Shown: positions 46,170 to 57,830 of the stretch, piece after piece
Layout of the letters: every line of letters starts with the position of its first letter
How positions within the stretch are numbered: position 1 is the first letter of the stretch
NCBI GenBank assembly: GCA_900169235.1
Contig: FWCC01000241.1
Location: 124,001 to 188,000, forward strand
Direction: 5' to 3'
Length of the DNA: 64,000 bases
Source of the DNA: Zarea fungicola
Lineage: Eukaryota; Ascomycota; Sordariomycetes; Hypocreales; Cordycipitaceae
Made by a program: the position numbers and the translations under genes
Notes under the pieces: model-generated
What the model was told of the DNA's origin: nothing
The model's input: only the letters and a program-made list of their open reading frames with translations
Database searches by the model: none

Positions 46170-49100
46170 AATGCGAACATGCGACTGTTATGAGGAGTAC
46201 GGTAGAATGGGATATTGAGATGCGTTATGAAAGGGAAAACGTAAACCACTTGTGTAAACCACTTGTGAAATTTTGAGGATTTAATTAGAATTACATGATT
46301 TGACCGATTCAGAGTATATCCTGGATGCCGATCCATTCGGCGAATTTTGACATGCTAATTGCTATCGGCGTATCGAAAGAGAACTGATAAGCTCGTGCCC
46401 CGTATACTCCATGACGCTATTTACAGCACCGGTAGAGATTGGCACGTCTACGACGACAGAAGATTCAACTAGTATTTAACAGCATTACGGATTCTCTCAA
46501 CATCTTGATTAAAGAATGCTTCTGGAACGAGTGGATGACCGGAGCTCGGGCCGAGTTGCTATGAGCCAGAACACAGAAAGCACAGCAGGAGGGAGCGGGG
46601 AAGAAGAGGGGTTGGGGAAATGTATTGAGAAAGCGGGGAGACCCTTTGCTCTCCTTTGCCTTGCTTTGTGCCTCGCTCAGTGTGTCTGACAGCAGAGCTG
46701 CAGGGGGAGGACATCTCGGAGCTGTTTTTGGAGGTGTGCCAATTGTGCGGAGTAGTTTAGGGGAGAACGAGAGCGGCTTTTGCCGGGTTCCTCCTTTGCC
46801 AAGGAATTGATTCGTGTATTCAATAAATGCATGTTAATTTCTTTTCATTTGCTTTATATCATTGTGGGGTTTCAAGTCTCTTGCTTATTATGCTTCGACT
46901 GTTGTTACCAGTATTTAGAATAGAAACCGGCGCGAGGACCCGAAACTGGAGACTGATGAGGGGGTAGTGTTGCAAGACATGGAGCCAGTGGCGTATTGCG
47001 TCGTGGCGCCAAGCGTGTGACTTTTTTTCCTCTCTGCTTTCTCACGATGTTTCCATTCAAGCCCATTATTGCAATTTACTATACAAATTGGGAGTTAGCT
47101 TGCAAACTGCAAGGGAGCGACGCCGTAAGCTAGCAGTAGCTGCATATGCAGTCAAGGGTTACATAGGAAGGAAGTACGGTGAATAGAATGACCAATTGCT
47201 GAATGCCACAGTTTCATAGAGAGAGGCATTAATTTAGCATGAGTTGGAGTATTGCCAAGGAGCAAGGCTCGCTGTGTTATAGACAACAAAAAAGTAATAT
47301 CGGGAAAAAAACACAAAATAGGACGTATTGTATGAGCACTTGTGTGACCTGCTACATAGAGTGAAGGATCTACTCCGTAGTTACATTGTATCTACATTGG
47401 ATAGCAAATATTGGCAAGGCAAGGTAACAGTGCTAATGCAGATGAGCTGATGAGGTGATCTGAGTTAGGAAACTGCAATCCCATTAAAGTGAATAGATAA
47501 CAGAAACACGTAAGACGGGCAGATTTTGCCAAGCTTGGACCCCGAAGCATGAATGATAGGTCGTTGGCTTACACCAAGAAGTTGGGGTAACTAATAAACG
47601 AGGAGAGCTTGTTACTGCCAACAACAAGGACGGCTGACTTACCCCAGGCACAGAATGGCGGGAATGGTGGGGTTGTGCCGATAACGCAGCCTGTCTAGCG
47701 TCCGTGAGACTACGGGGAGATGCTGCATACTGGTAGTACTAGGCATGCTGAGTTTTCTCCTAGAATTCTTGTTCTCGTGACTGGTGGAGGATGTACGTGG
47801 CCGTTCCAGCGATTACCTGCATGATCTGGGCAGTGGTAAACCAGTCAAACAACCCACGTAGTGAGGAACGCTTTCCAAAGTGATGCCCGAATCAAAAGTA
47901 CTACTCCAGTATATAAGCAGACGAACGACGTTGGAGAAATTACGCCATGTGGGCACCAAATTTGGGCTTTTGCAATCCGTGGACAGATTGGGCAACAAAC
48001 CGAGTTTCTTCCAGGGGGGTCAGGGGGGACCAGATATGGAGAAAAAGTTTATGAAAAGAAAGAGTTGTGGGCGCGACGTAGAGTGCGGGGATCGACAATG
48101 GACGCACGATACGGGGAATTTGATTCAGCCAACTTTATTGCGGTTATTTCTCGTGGCTATTTGCTGGTGATTGTTGGTGCACGTCCCGACGACTGTTGTT
48201 GGATCGACTAGCTGACCACTGGTAACTAACCATTACTGGCAGTTATACGGAGTAGCTTATCCGCTGTTGAGGCGTATTACCTGGGAGACTGCTCACACAG
48301 GACCCGTTGCATCTAGTTTCCAATAAGAATCTCTCGCCTCGAGTTTCATAAAGAGACAAGTAGCCAACGTTGCATTGGACAGTCGCTAGAGCAGCGGATG
48401 CCTATCATTGACTTCACGCATGTCGGCATTGCAATTCAGCAGTTTTCCATCCCTCGAGCTCATGCAAAACGGCAGGCTAAGCCCCGGATAAGGCGCCGGG
48501 GTGCTTGCTGTGGTGGGTGCTGGTCGGATTCACAATTGTGGCGCCTTCATTGCCAATACGCAGGACTGGAGCGAAGGATCAGCCGTGTTTTGTATTGCAT
48601 CTAATTATGATATAGTTGCGTCTTATCAATAATAACTTGATTGACGTATTATTTGTGGCTGTTTGGACTCGATCCTTCTATGACGCTGGATAAACATGTT
48701 GGGACAAGAAAGGCACCATCGTCCAGTTTCCGATGAGATTCAACAATAGCTGGCAGGTGGGGTGGTACATATGCAAAATTTATTGACTTTTTAAAACTTG
48801 CATGATGTTGATTCTCCGAACGCAGGCTTTTCTTGGCGAGCTTCCCTCGATATGCCAAGACAATGATAGTCAGTGTAGAAAGCGGCATCCATATACCATT
48901 TTCGACATTCGAATGCCATCTTCTAGAGATCAGAATAGAATGAACTTGAATAACAGTTTAAAGGAGGTCTGTTTATCGACTTTAGTGTGTAGTTACCAGT
49001 AAGACGCAAGGTTCGGTGCCGACTAGCAGTTGCAAAGACGCCACTACAATAATCCTTCCATAATCGATCCGCACTAAACTGGAATGGGCATTCGTTATCA

Positions 49101-50834
49101 GGGTTTTTTGCTAAGACAAACTTCTCTACAGAGTGTCAGACAGCCTTTCACAATCGCATCTCCGCGGACAGGCGACTGGGGAGTGTGACTGACTAGCCTG
49201 GCCTAGTGGAGGGAACTGATAACGGTAGCCCGAAAAGTGTAGGCTCCAGAAGCCTCTAATAATAAAAGGCTAGAGAGAAAAAAATTTATGTCGGCTCACG
49301 CGCACCTGGGATTAGTGGCGCGCAGCTCTAGGCTGCTTCCAGGTATGCATCGGCATGCCCTGGTGTGCAGTGACATCTATCTGCCTGTGCCTGGCCGGTA
49401 TCGAGTCCTTGGGTGTGCCAGTCGCATAGCCCCAATGCCTCAGTAGAAAATATTTTGAGAATTTTGTCCAATTAAATTCAGAAAAAAGTGTGTAAGTGAT
49501 GCATCTAAAGCATCTTGTTGAGCTTGTGAGTTGGTTCCAAGCATCCTGTAGAAGAAGCCCAGTCTGTTGGGTGCCTTCCGTTGGCACTGGGTTGCTCCTT
49601 CCCAAAAGAGCGGAACGAGCATCCCGCCAAAGTACCAGCATCAAAGTGAAATTTTTGGCGCTCTCTCTCTCAAACGAACAAGACAATTCCCAACAGCCAA
49701 TTCCATCAAATCTCTATCGTCCATCTACCTGCCGCTTGCGTGTTCAAAAGAAACACTGCCTCCCTCCCGTCCACAAGGCAGGCAGAATTACAGTAACAAG
49801 GTTCCGTCTTATCAATACAGCGCCCCCCGCCATCGACGATAAGCCTGGCTGGCCTTCAGCACGTCTCAAAAAGGACCCCCATCAAAACGAGATTTCTGGT
49901 TCCGAATCGCTATCAGTTATCGCTATCATTGATTGATTGTCGAAACACCTCGTCATCGGCGACTGTTTTCTTCTCCTACATTCAACCTTTTTGTACAACA
50001 GTGTATTTGAAATTCGACAACAACCTCAACCGCGCCGCCTACAGCCTATAAATCTACCCTGGCCGGTATCGCTCAGACACAGCCAAACCCGCCCGTCTCA
50101 TTCCGATCCTAAGCTTTCGCTAAATAAGCCCTCAAGGTTTCCCTCGATCCATTGTACCACGGCGCGACGATCCGCAACACGCGCACCTGCACCAAACCCC
50201 TTGTTGGCCAGCGCAGGATTCAAGCAACTATTTGCAGACAGCCTATAATTCGCCTTTGGCCACGATATACTCTCCAGCCGGCCGCCTCAATCTCTCGGCC
50301 GTCCACATTGCCCACTCTGCCCCGCCAACGTGCCAAAGTGCGAGGCTAGATCCCAGTCTCGACAGACCACGAGACACCACCACTGGACCTGCAACCCGCT
50401 TTCTCAACTGCTAGTTTTTTAGTTGCAGGCCCGCGTCTTGCCGCTGCCTCTTGTTGCGCACTGTCAGCCTCTTTCAAAGGCGTAATAAGTGCTATTTTCC
50501 GACTGGATCTGGCCCACTGTCGTACAGCTTTTTTTACGTACTCTATCGTCGCCTCTCCAACTGTCGCTTCTTGCGAGCACATGGCTTGAGACACGAGCCC
50601 TGGTTGCACCTCTGGAACCCCACCAAACCTCAACCGTCTACAGATCCTTTATTTTCTTGCGCTTCTCGTCCTCCCAACGCGCACCCGCCTGCTTTTCCTC
50701 TCGACCCCTCCTCTGTGTGCTCCTCCAGCGTCTTGTACAGACCTTGGACCCTCGCCACGCAGTTTTTACCTGCTCGGGGCAGAACTGCGCCGTTTTGTTC
50801 TCGTACCACGTCTTGGGCACCACCCACTACGACA
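46170..50834. other. Long upstream region and leader of nmr1 (4.7 kb)
   Basis: Between the transcription factor gene and nmr1, same strand. 46170-49300 shows no gene. From about 49480 the plus strand becomes C/T-rich, typical of fungal core promoters and long 5' leaders. The nmr1 frame is open without an ATG from about 50451 to the ATG at 50835. Several GATA-core sites cluster at 49808-49927. No RNA gene was recognised. Confidence 0.5.
49808..49927. promoter_or_regulatory. Cluster of GATA-core sites upstream of nmr1
   Basis: CTTATC (49808-49813), GATAAG (49838-49843) and three TATC cores between 49910 and 49927 lie within 120 bp. AreA/NIT2 GATA factors, the partners of NmrA/NMR1, favour closely spaced GATA cores. 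Single cores are common by chance, so this is suggestive only. Confidence 0.4.
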
Positions 50835-52217
50835 ATGCCCACCCAAATAAATCCCATGTCGACCAGTATTCCCATCCGCATCAATGCGGGAGACCAGTCG
50901 CCTTACTACCGCAAACAACACAAGCACTCGCGCTCTTCCTACTCTGAAGCCTCTCCTCTGGCCGGATCAAGAAATAATTCCCTGACCTTTCGCCCAACCA
51001 AGCGCTTCATGTCTAATCCGGACAAGACCATTGCCATTATAAACGCCAGTGGTCGTCAGGCTGCCTCCCTTATCCGAGTGGCAACTGCCGTTGGCTACCA
51101 TGTTCGCGCCCAGCTGCGCAACAAGGAAGGCGTAATTGCCACCGAAGTAGCTACGAATCCAAACGTCACCTGCATCGTCGGTGAGCTCTACACCAGACAC
51201 CAGCCCACAGAGGAAAACAAAGATGTCACCCAAAACGGCCCCCTCTCTGGTGTTGGTGTAAACCACGACCTCATCAACAATCTCTTTCGTGGTGCTCAGC
51301 TTGCCTTTATCAACACCACTTTTTACGGCGACGAGATTGCCATTGGAAAGGCCCTTGCCGACGCCGCCAAAAAAGCCGGTATCCAGCACTACATTTACTC
51401 GTCCATGCCCGATCACTCTGCCTACAACAAGGAATGGCCCTCTCTCCCTCTCTGGGCTGCCAAGCACAAGGTAGAGGATTATGTACGCCAGCTCGACCTC
51501 CCTGCCACCTTTGTCTATACTGGCATCTACAACAACAACTTCACCTCTCTCCTCTATCCTCTCTTCTGTACAGAAATCTTGGACGATGGCTCCTTTGTCT
51601 GGCAAGCACCCTTCCATGAAGATGCAAAGCTGCCCTGGCTCGATGCTGAGCACGATGTTGGCCCGGCGATTCTCCAGCTGTTCAAGGACGGCGTCTCCAA
51701 GTGGCGCAATGAGCGCATCGCCCTCGCGTACGAATACCTCTCGCCCAAGGAAGCCTGCGAGCTCTTCTCCCGCGGCGTCGGTCGTCCCATTCGCTATGTC
51801 CGCGGCCCTATCGACATCAAAGTTCGAATTCCAGCAGGCTATAGAGAGCAACTGGAAGCTTTGGAAAAGCTCTTTAGAGTCGACGAACAAGACCCGAACA
51901 AGCAACCCCCTTACTTTGGTGACATTAAGCTCGAACAAAGCTGTCCCGGTGAGGCTTTGGAGCTCTGGGAAGGTCCTCGTGGCCTCGAGGAATATGCCCG
52001 CGAAATGTTCCCTCTCGAGGAAGAAGCCAATGGCTTGACATGGATGCTAGAGGATGACGAAACGGACGCAGGAGACGAGAAAATACAGTATGCCACAGTA
52101 GCTGTCGAACAGCTGCGGTTAAATGATGGCCACGAATCGGATTCTGACGACGACGACGAAGAAGATGGCCTTGTCATGCGCGGTCTGAAGCGAGACGAAG
52201 AGCAATGGCTGGCTTAG
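50835..52217 (+). CDS. nmrA: Nitrogen metabolite repression regulator NmrA/NMR1
   Basis: An intronless 460-residue protein starting at the first in-frame ATG (context GACAATGCC). An N-terminal extension of about 60 residues precedes an NmrA-type Rossmann fold: KTIAIINASGRQAASLIRVA binds dinucleotide in A. nidulans NmrA. Other near-identical blocks are LAFINTTFYGDEIAIGKALA, HYIYSSMPDHSAYN, TFVYTGIYNNNFTSLLYP, PWLDAEHDVGPAILQLFKDG and EEYAREMFPLEEEANGLTWM. NmrA is a dehydrogenase-like protein without catalytic activity that binds the GATA activator AreA/NIT2 and holds it down when ammonium or glutamine is plentiful. The length and acidic C-terminal extension (DDDDEED) resemble Neurospora NMR1 more than the 352-residue Aspergillus protein. 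The next gene, a peptide transporter, is convergent. Confidence 0.95.
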   Translation: MPTQINPMSTSIPIRINAGDQSPYYRKQHKHSRSSYSEASPLAGSRNNSLTFRPTKRFMSNPDKTIAIINASGRQAASLIRVATAVGYHVRAQLRNKEGVIATEVATNPNVTCIVGELYTRHQPTEENKDVTQNGPLSGVGVNHDLINNLFRGAQLAFINTTFYGDEIAIGKALADAAKKAGIQHYIYSSMPDHSAYNKEWPSLPLWAAKHKVEDYVRQLDLPATFVYTGIYNNNFTSLLYPLFCTEILDDGSFVWQAPFHEDAKLPWLDAEHDVGPAILQLFKDGVSKWRNERIALAYEYLSPKEACELFSRGVGRPIRYVRGPIDIKVRIPAGYREQLEALEKLFRVDEQDPNKQPPYFGDIKLEQSCPGEALELWEGPRGLEEYAREMFPLEEEANGLTWMLEDDETDAGDEKIQYATVAVEQLRLNDGHESDSDDDDEEDGLVMRGLKRDEEQWLA

Positions 52218-52764
52218 AAGGACAATCTTGATAAACTGGAAGAGAATCTTTGTTCAAAGCTTCCACATGATAATGTTCATGTCGACAAGAGTACTGATGA
52301 TTTGCTTTACGGAGTTTGGGAACACGGCACAAAAAAGTGGTTTTGGTTTAGGAATCTGCTTTGAAAACGGCGCATGAACCCCCTGTCTATATGGATGCTG
52401 GAAAAAAATTTGAGAAAATAGCAGAGTTTAATCGGCAACACGGCCACATGCCAAGACGGCAATGAGATATGAGATGAAGGTGATTGGCGCGGGATACCGG
52501 AGCTACAAGCGGGTATGCCTGGGTAGTTGAGCACGGCGCGCATAATGAATACACGCATTATATAAGTCTTAATAATCTACCATTCATTGCGACGTCTTAT
52601 TCATTACCGTGGCCCAAGCTGACAGTTTGAAGTGATTGTGACAGGTTTAAGTAATAAGTTACAGTCTCCACCAGCTTCCGACACTAGTTGTCCAAGAAGT
52701 TGACATTGCACCACCATGTCGATATACCCTGAATCAGCGAAACTATGGCAAACGCCCGGACTAC
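52218..52764. other. Region between convergent genes
   Basis: 0.55 kb between the 3' ends of nmrA and the peptide transporter gene. It should hold both 3' UTRs. Nothing else is visible. Confidence 0.6.
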
Positions 52765-54883
52765 CTAGCTGGTGCTCTTTTCATCCATTGGCAAAATCCT
52801 CTCATCGCTCGCATTCGTAAACATCCGTCCCTCGGGCAACTCATTGAGTTCGTCTTCCTGCCGATCCAAGTCTCTAAACTGAAGGAAGAAGCACACCGTC
52901 GCCACCAGTCCCAAGGCGGCGCAGACGACATAATTCCAGACAAGCAGCGGATCCGTCGCCAGTCCCGTGAGCGCCTGCCCAATCGCCGCCGCAAACGCGG
53001 ACATGAAGAGCGACACGGCCTGGACCATGCTGCGCATATTCTTGGGCGCCTTTGAGTAGGCGTACTCGAGCGACGTGACGGATGCGAGCACCTCGGCGAG
53101 GGCGAGGAGCACGTAGGAGCCCGTCTGGACCCAGACGTTGATGTCGGCGGGCGGGCAGGGGATGCTTTTCCCGCCAGAAGGATCGGCGGGATCGGGCATC
53201 CTGCCGGAAGCGTGGTCGCCACAGGAGGAGTGCACGTAAATGTAGTGCTGCACGACGGCGGCCCAGATCATGGCGGCCGCGGCGCAGAAGAAGCCGGCGG
53301 TGATTTTGCGGATCGGGGTGATGCGGACGTGGAAGCGGCGGAGGGTCGGGTAGATGAAGAAGTCGTTGAGGGGGATGATGATGAGGAGGGCGATGGGGTT
53401 GAGGTTGGAGAGGACGTCGTTGGGGATGCCGTGGCGGGTGAGGACGGCGGCTTGGGAGATGAGATTGTTGCCGACTGACATTGCTGTTAGCTTCACTGAC
53501 CCAAGACAGATTAAGAGGAACGATGATTTTTTGGAAAGCCAGCTTACTTTGGTTATCACACAGCCAAAAGATGGGATACCAGCAAAACACCGCACACGCC
53601 GCGAACCCACGACGCAGCTCATCCACCCATGCATCATCAAACCTCATCCACTCTGGTCTCTGCCTGCCGCCGCTGGCAGCAGCATTCGCATCGTCGCTGA
53701 ACCTCGACGGCTTCACATTCTCCCAAAACGTGCCGTCGTGCATGTTCCGCCACGTCCGCCACGGATTCACCGACCACCGACCCCCCTGCGCCAGGAAGAA
53801 GGTTTTAAACGCGGGCACGAGCACGGATCCCCCCGACGGCGCGCGGTGAATGTACCGCCTCCGGCACCAGAACATGACGAGGGGACACACGGCCAGCATG
53901 ACGGTGGGCAGGGTGAAGGCGAGGTAGAAGCCGACGTGCTGCTCCGCGTAGACCATGGTGAGCTGCCCGACGAGGGCGCCGACGTTGATGCAAAAGTAGA
54001 ACCACATGTACATGCGCTCCGTGGTGATGCCCGGGTCGACAATGACGCGCTCGCGGCTGCCATCTTTGTGGTATAGCGTCTTGACAAAGAGGCGCTGCTC
54101 GCCGAGCTGCTCGACAATGAGGCACGAGACGTTGGGCTTGAAGCCGCCGGTGCCGAAGCCGATGACGAGGATGGCGAGGATCAGGCAGGCGAGCGCGGCG
54201 TGGGGGTGGACAATGACGGGCGGGATGGCGGCGAGGACGAGGAGGCAGTGGCCAAAGAGGCCGACGCCGAGGGCGACGGAGATGGTCTTGTAGCGGCCCC
54301 AGTGGGCGTCGGCGACCCAGGCGCCGAGAAGGGGCAGGGAGTAGCCCCAGAACTGGTTGAAGGTGGTGATGCCGGTGGAGGCGCGCTGGCCCATGCCCAG
54401 GGCGCCGGGCTGGTATGTGCTGGCGCCGGTGGTGGAGCCCGGTGGGAGAGGTTGTTGGATGAAATTAGTGACTGCATTTTAACCGTCAATCGGTCATCAT
54501 GAAAAGAAAGGGCGTTTTCTCGTATGGGCAGTGTTGTTGGATTGAGCTGGATTGGAGTGGTGAGGTTGAAGATTTGACTTACACACGACTGTGGAGCCAT
54601 AGTATGAGAAGCGCTCACAGAGTTCAATGAATGCTATGGTGAAAAGCCAAGGGGGGATCTTGTTGGCGACACGGCGAAGAGTAACCAGCTCTTCAGCGGT
54701 AGGCGAGGGGCAGTCCTCATCGCTGAGCTCGTCATCAATGGCTGCAACATCGCCTACGTGAGATGCTGCAGTGGTCGTTGTACTAGTTTGTTTAACTTCT
54801 GTGAGGACGGTATTCTTGGTAGAAACAATGTCATCAGGATGCTCGCCCATGATGGGCTCAACGACGGCGTCACCCGCCGGCAT
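52765..54883 (-). CDS. PTR2: PTR2-type proton-coupled oligopeptide transporter
   Basis: Three exons: 54883-54583, 54471-53548 and 53483-52765, 647 residues. This POT/PTR-family plasma-membrane symporter takes up di- and tripeptides with protons. Signatures are ELCERFSYYG before the first intron, GAWVADAHWGRYKTI (about 150-164, first PTR2 signature), FYFCINVG (258-265, second signature), CDNQTMSVGNNLISQ across the second intron, and GIPNDVLSNLNP. About a dozen hydrophobic helices are visible. The second intron's acceptor was chosen to rebuild NQTMSVGNN. The N-terminal 75 residues and C-terminal 35 are hydrophilic and acidic. Peptide transporters are usually under nitrogen control; two GATA cores lie at 54911 and 54931, just upstream of the ATG. 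The symbol is by family; fungi may have several PTR2 paralogs. Confidence 0.93.
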
Positions 54884-56324
54884 TGTCAATATAAGTAAGA
54901 CGACGAGGACGATATAAGAATAGTATAAGTGATATAATGTAGACCCAAAAGACAAGTTGGCTGTTAATATCAGAATTAAAAGAAAATGAGTTGGGGGGAC
55001 ACAGAATGTCTTATACCAAGGCAGCACACGAGACAGGGCAAAGCAAGGCACAGCATGAAAACAAGGGCGACAGAAATAAATCCGTCATATTGAACCTATT
55101 GATCTACACCTTGGCGGAAGATTTTCAGCTACTTCATGCAGTGTGACGTTGGGTAGCATTTGGTAGCATCCATTTGCCATATGAGGCGAAGAACGAGGCG
55201 TTACACAAGGTTTTCTGGCGTCTGCTGAAAACCACAATGGTTGCTTTTTCCTTTGTCGTTTGAAATATTTCAGCATACAGAAAACGTTGTTTGCCAGAGG
55301 AGAGTAGACTCATTGCATGCAAGAAGCTTCATGTATGCACCCACCTCATGCATGCCAGTGGATCAGAGGCTTGCTACAATGGGTGTGATGGCAGCTGAAA
55401 GGCTTGGAGCTGATACATTTGACATACACATTATGTTCTCATCATGATTGGCTTTGTTCAAGTGCTGTAGCTATATGAACCATTGCTTGATAGAAGTTTG
55501 CTACGAGACAGCCAAGTTGAACGTATGCAAAGTTCTCCATGGTGTATTTACCCTGAATCGCGCCAGGGACGGGACGGGGAGGAAGCCGGAGGCGTATCGG
55601 ATACAGTCCCACTGCTTCCCAGTCGTATGCGGGTAGATCCAGTGTTGGTCCATCTTTTCTTGCTTTTTGCACTTTCGCTAGCACAGGCTGCTTGCAGGTA
55701 ATCCGTCATCGGGTTGCCTTCCGGACTCGAGGTTTTCAGCCCCCAGTGGCAAATGTGTGTAGCTATACGCCATCAAGGCGCTAGAATGTATCAGCAGACC
55801 ACGGATGGGATGGCTGAGACAGCCCTAGTGCTCTCTATGGATCGAGGAGAGATAACGGCCGGAATGGACGGGCTGGGGAAGCAAGCAGTACTCACTAGCA
55901 TTTTGGACATGCGATAACTACTCCTGTTGGTAGTTGCATACATTCAATGGCCGTTTTAAGGTATAAAGTGCAAAATACTGATTGTATACACTGTCGTTGA
56001 AGATGGTTGCGTACATAGTTTGGCTGGGTCACATGTTAATGATAGAGTTCAATTCATTTATGAAACCTTGCATGCCACACGGCCCCCAAACATCTATTAG
56101 TCTATGCCACCAGAGTTGTCCATCCGCATAGACACCGATTTACCCGAATAAACCCATATAGCCCATGAGTAAAATATTACATACATGTTACATTATCCAA
56201 CGTGACTCTAGCAAGAAGCGAGTCCAAAAGCAACAGCCCCTCCCTAATTTTCTTCAATAATCTGCCTTACTAAGTCCCACCATTAAATTTTTTAAGTTTA
56301 AAAAAAAACCTGGCGAATTTTTCT
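54884..56324. other. Intergenic region (1.4 kb)
   Basis: Between the start of the peptide transporter gene and the 3' end of ERG2. The first 300 bp should be the transporter promoter and leader. No other gene is visible; the short open frames have no recognisable product. Confidence 0.55.
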
Positions 56325-57133
56325 TTACAGCTTGCCCTGCAGCAGCTGTCCAATCATCAAACGTCCCGTAATGTAGGTCGTCTTCCACAGCGTGGGGAAG
56401 TCCAGGGTGCTCGACAGGCCGTCGGCGAAGCCAAAGAAGAGCATGGGGGGGATCCAGCCGCGGGCGTACTCGAGGGCGAAGCAGCTCTCGGGCATCTTGT
56501 ACTGCTTGACCTCGCCGCGGCGCAGGTGGTGCACGGTGCCGGCCGGGTACACCTCGGGCTCGTACTCGCCGGGGACGTAGGCCGTCTGCGTGCCGGAGAG
56601 GATGTGGAAGTAGTCGTCGGCGGTGTGGCGGCCAGTGTGGCCCTCTGTTCCGACGGCGGTACCTGAAGTTTCCCAAATTAGCATATACAACCACAAGGCG
56701 CACGCGATATTCCCCTTGCATCTCTGTAGAGAGGAGGCCAAAACATACCGAAAATAATCAGGTACTCGGTGACACTGGCGTGGATTATGTACATGGCGCC
56801 CATGGCACCACCGGCATTGTTAAACACCCACTCCTCCTCGACGTTGATGTGGTTGGGCAGCTTGGCGCTCAGCTCGTCGACAATGTACTTGACGGCGCCG
56901 CGCGTGTTGTCGCCGTGCTGGTCGACGCTGCGCTTGGCCAGGTCGCGCAGGTGGTCCAGCTCAAAGACGTAGAACTTGTCGAGGTTCTGCTCGACGACGT
57001 AGACGACCGAGGCCAGCAGCGCGGTCAAGAGGCCGAGAATGGCCAGGAGGCGGTTGATGCCGGCAGGGCGAGGGGCGGCACGGGCATTGCCGCCGCCACC
57101 GCTGTTGTTCTTTCTGGGCGATCTTGAAGGCAT
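56325..57133 (-). CDS. ERG2: C-8 sterol isomerase Erg2
   Basis: Two exons, 57133-56749 and 56662-56325, 240 residues. Erg2 moves the sterol double bond from C8 to C7 (fecosterol to episterol) in ergosterol synthesis at the ER and is a target of morpholine fungicides. An N-terminal membrane segment ([20 protein letters not shown]) is followed by the ERG2/sigma-1 receptor domain: [56 protein letters not shown] and [20 protein letters not shown]. The conserved acidic residues of the cupin-like pocket are present. Length is near the 222 residues of the yeast enzyme. The single intron falls in the Gly codon before TAVGTEG. Identification is very strong. Confidence 0.96.
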
Positions 57134-57830
57134 TGTCAATGTGGTTGGAAAAGAAAACAATGACCAGAAAGAAAGAAAGATGACGAAACGAATTGCTTAG
57201 TTAGAACAGAGCAATTGGCTTCACCTAGCTAATAATATAAGCTTCCCCTTTAAGATTTTGCCATGGCCCACCGCTCGGCGGCTGCAATATCCGGCTGGGA
57301 CCACCGGGCCCAAGGACCCCGACCGAGATTTCGATCGGTCCCTTATTCGTGTTCGTGTACGGAGCCCCGGACATTCACCAAACCAGGATTTATCGTTGGT
57401 AATGGTGTGTGTAAAGAGCAAGCCACAAACGAAGCATTAGGCCACAATGAAGGAATCAATTTAATTTAATATATATTTAAATTGTGCTCAATCATTCATA
57501 ATGAGGTTTTACAGGCTCCGTGCTTCACATTGATTACAGCAGTACCATTTCACATCATTGACCCAAACCATTGCAATTAACCTATTTGATACATTATCGA
57601 CGATACATACATGATAGTCTGGCGCTCCGTCCACAGAGTCAGTGCCGCTAATTCAGGTAACAAACGCCAATGGCTCACAGTGCAAGCCTAAAATCCAGTT
57701 TCCCAAGCACCGTTGCAAACTCCATCTTGTAAGCCAAAAGAGCAACTCATCTTCCATATCCAGCCCATCGTTACGTTTTACACTATCTCACACATCCCCA
57801 TATCCATCCACTGAACCGCTGCAATGCCCA
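57134..57830. other. Intergenic region (0.7 kb)
   Basis: Between the ERG2 start and the 3' end of the Ies1-like gene. It should contain the ERG2 promoter. No sterol-response element was identified with confidence. Confidence 0.55.

Noticed and set aside
47447..47472. CTGATGAG followed by GAAAC, resembling a hammerhead ribozyme core
   Set aside because: The base before GAAA is G, not the C needed to pair with the G after CTGATGA, and no stem II or flanking stems form.
50967..51938. 323-codon minus-strand frame
   Set aside because: Antisense shadow of nmrA, which matches its family along its full length.
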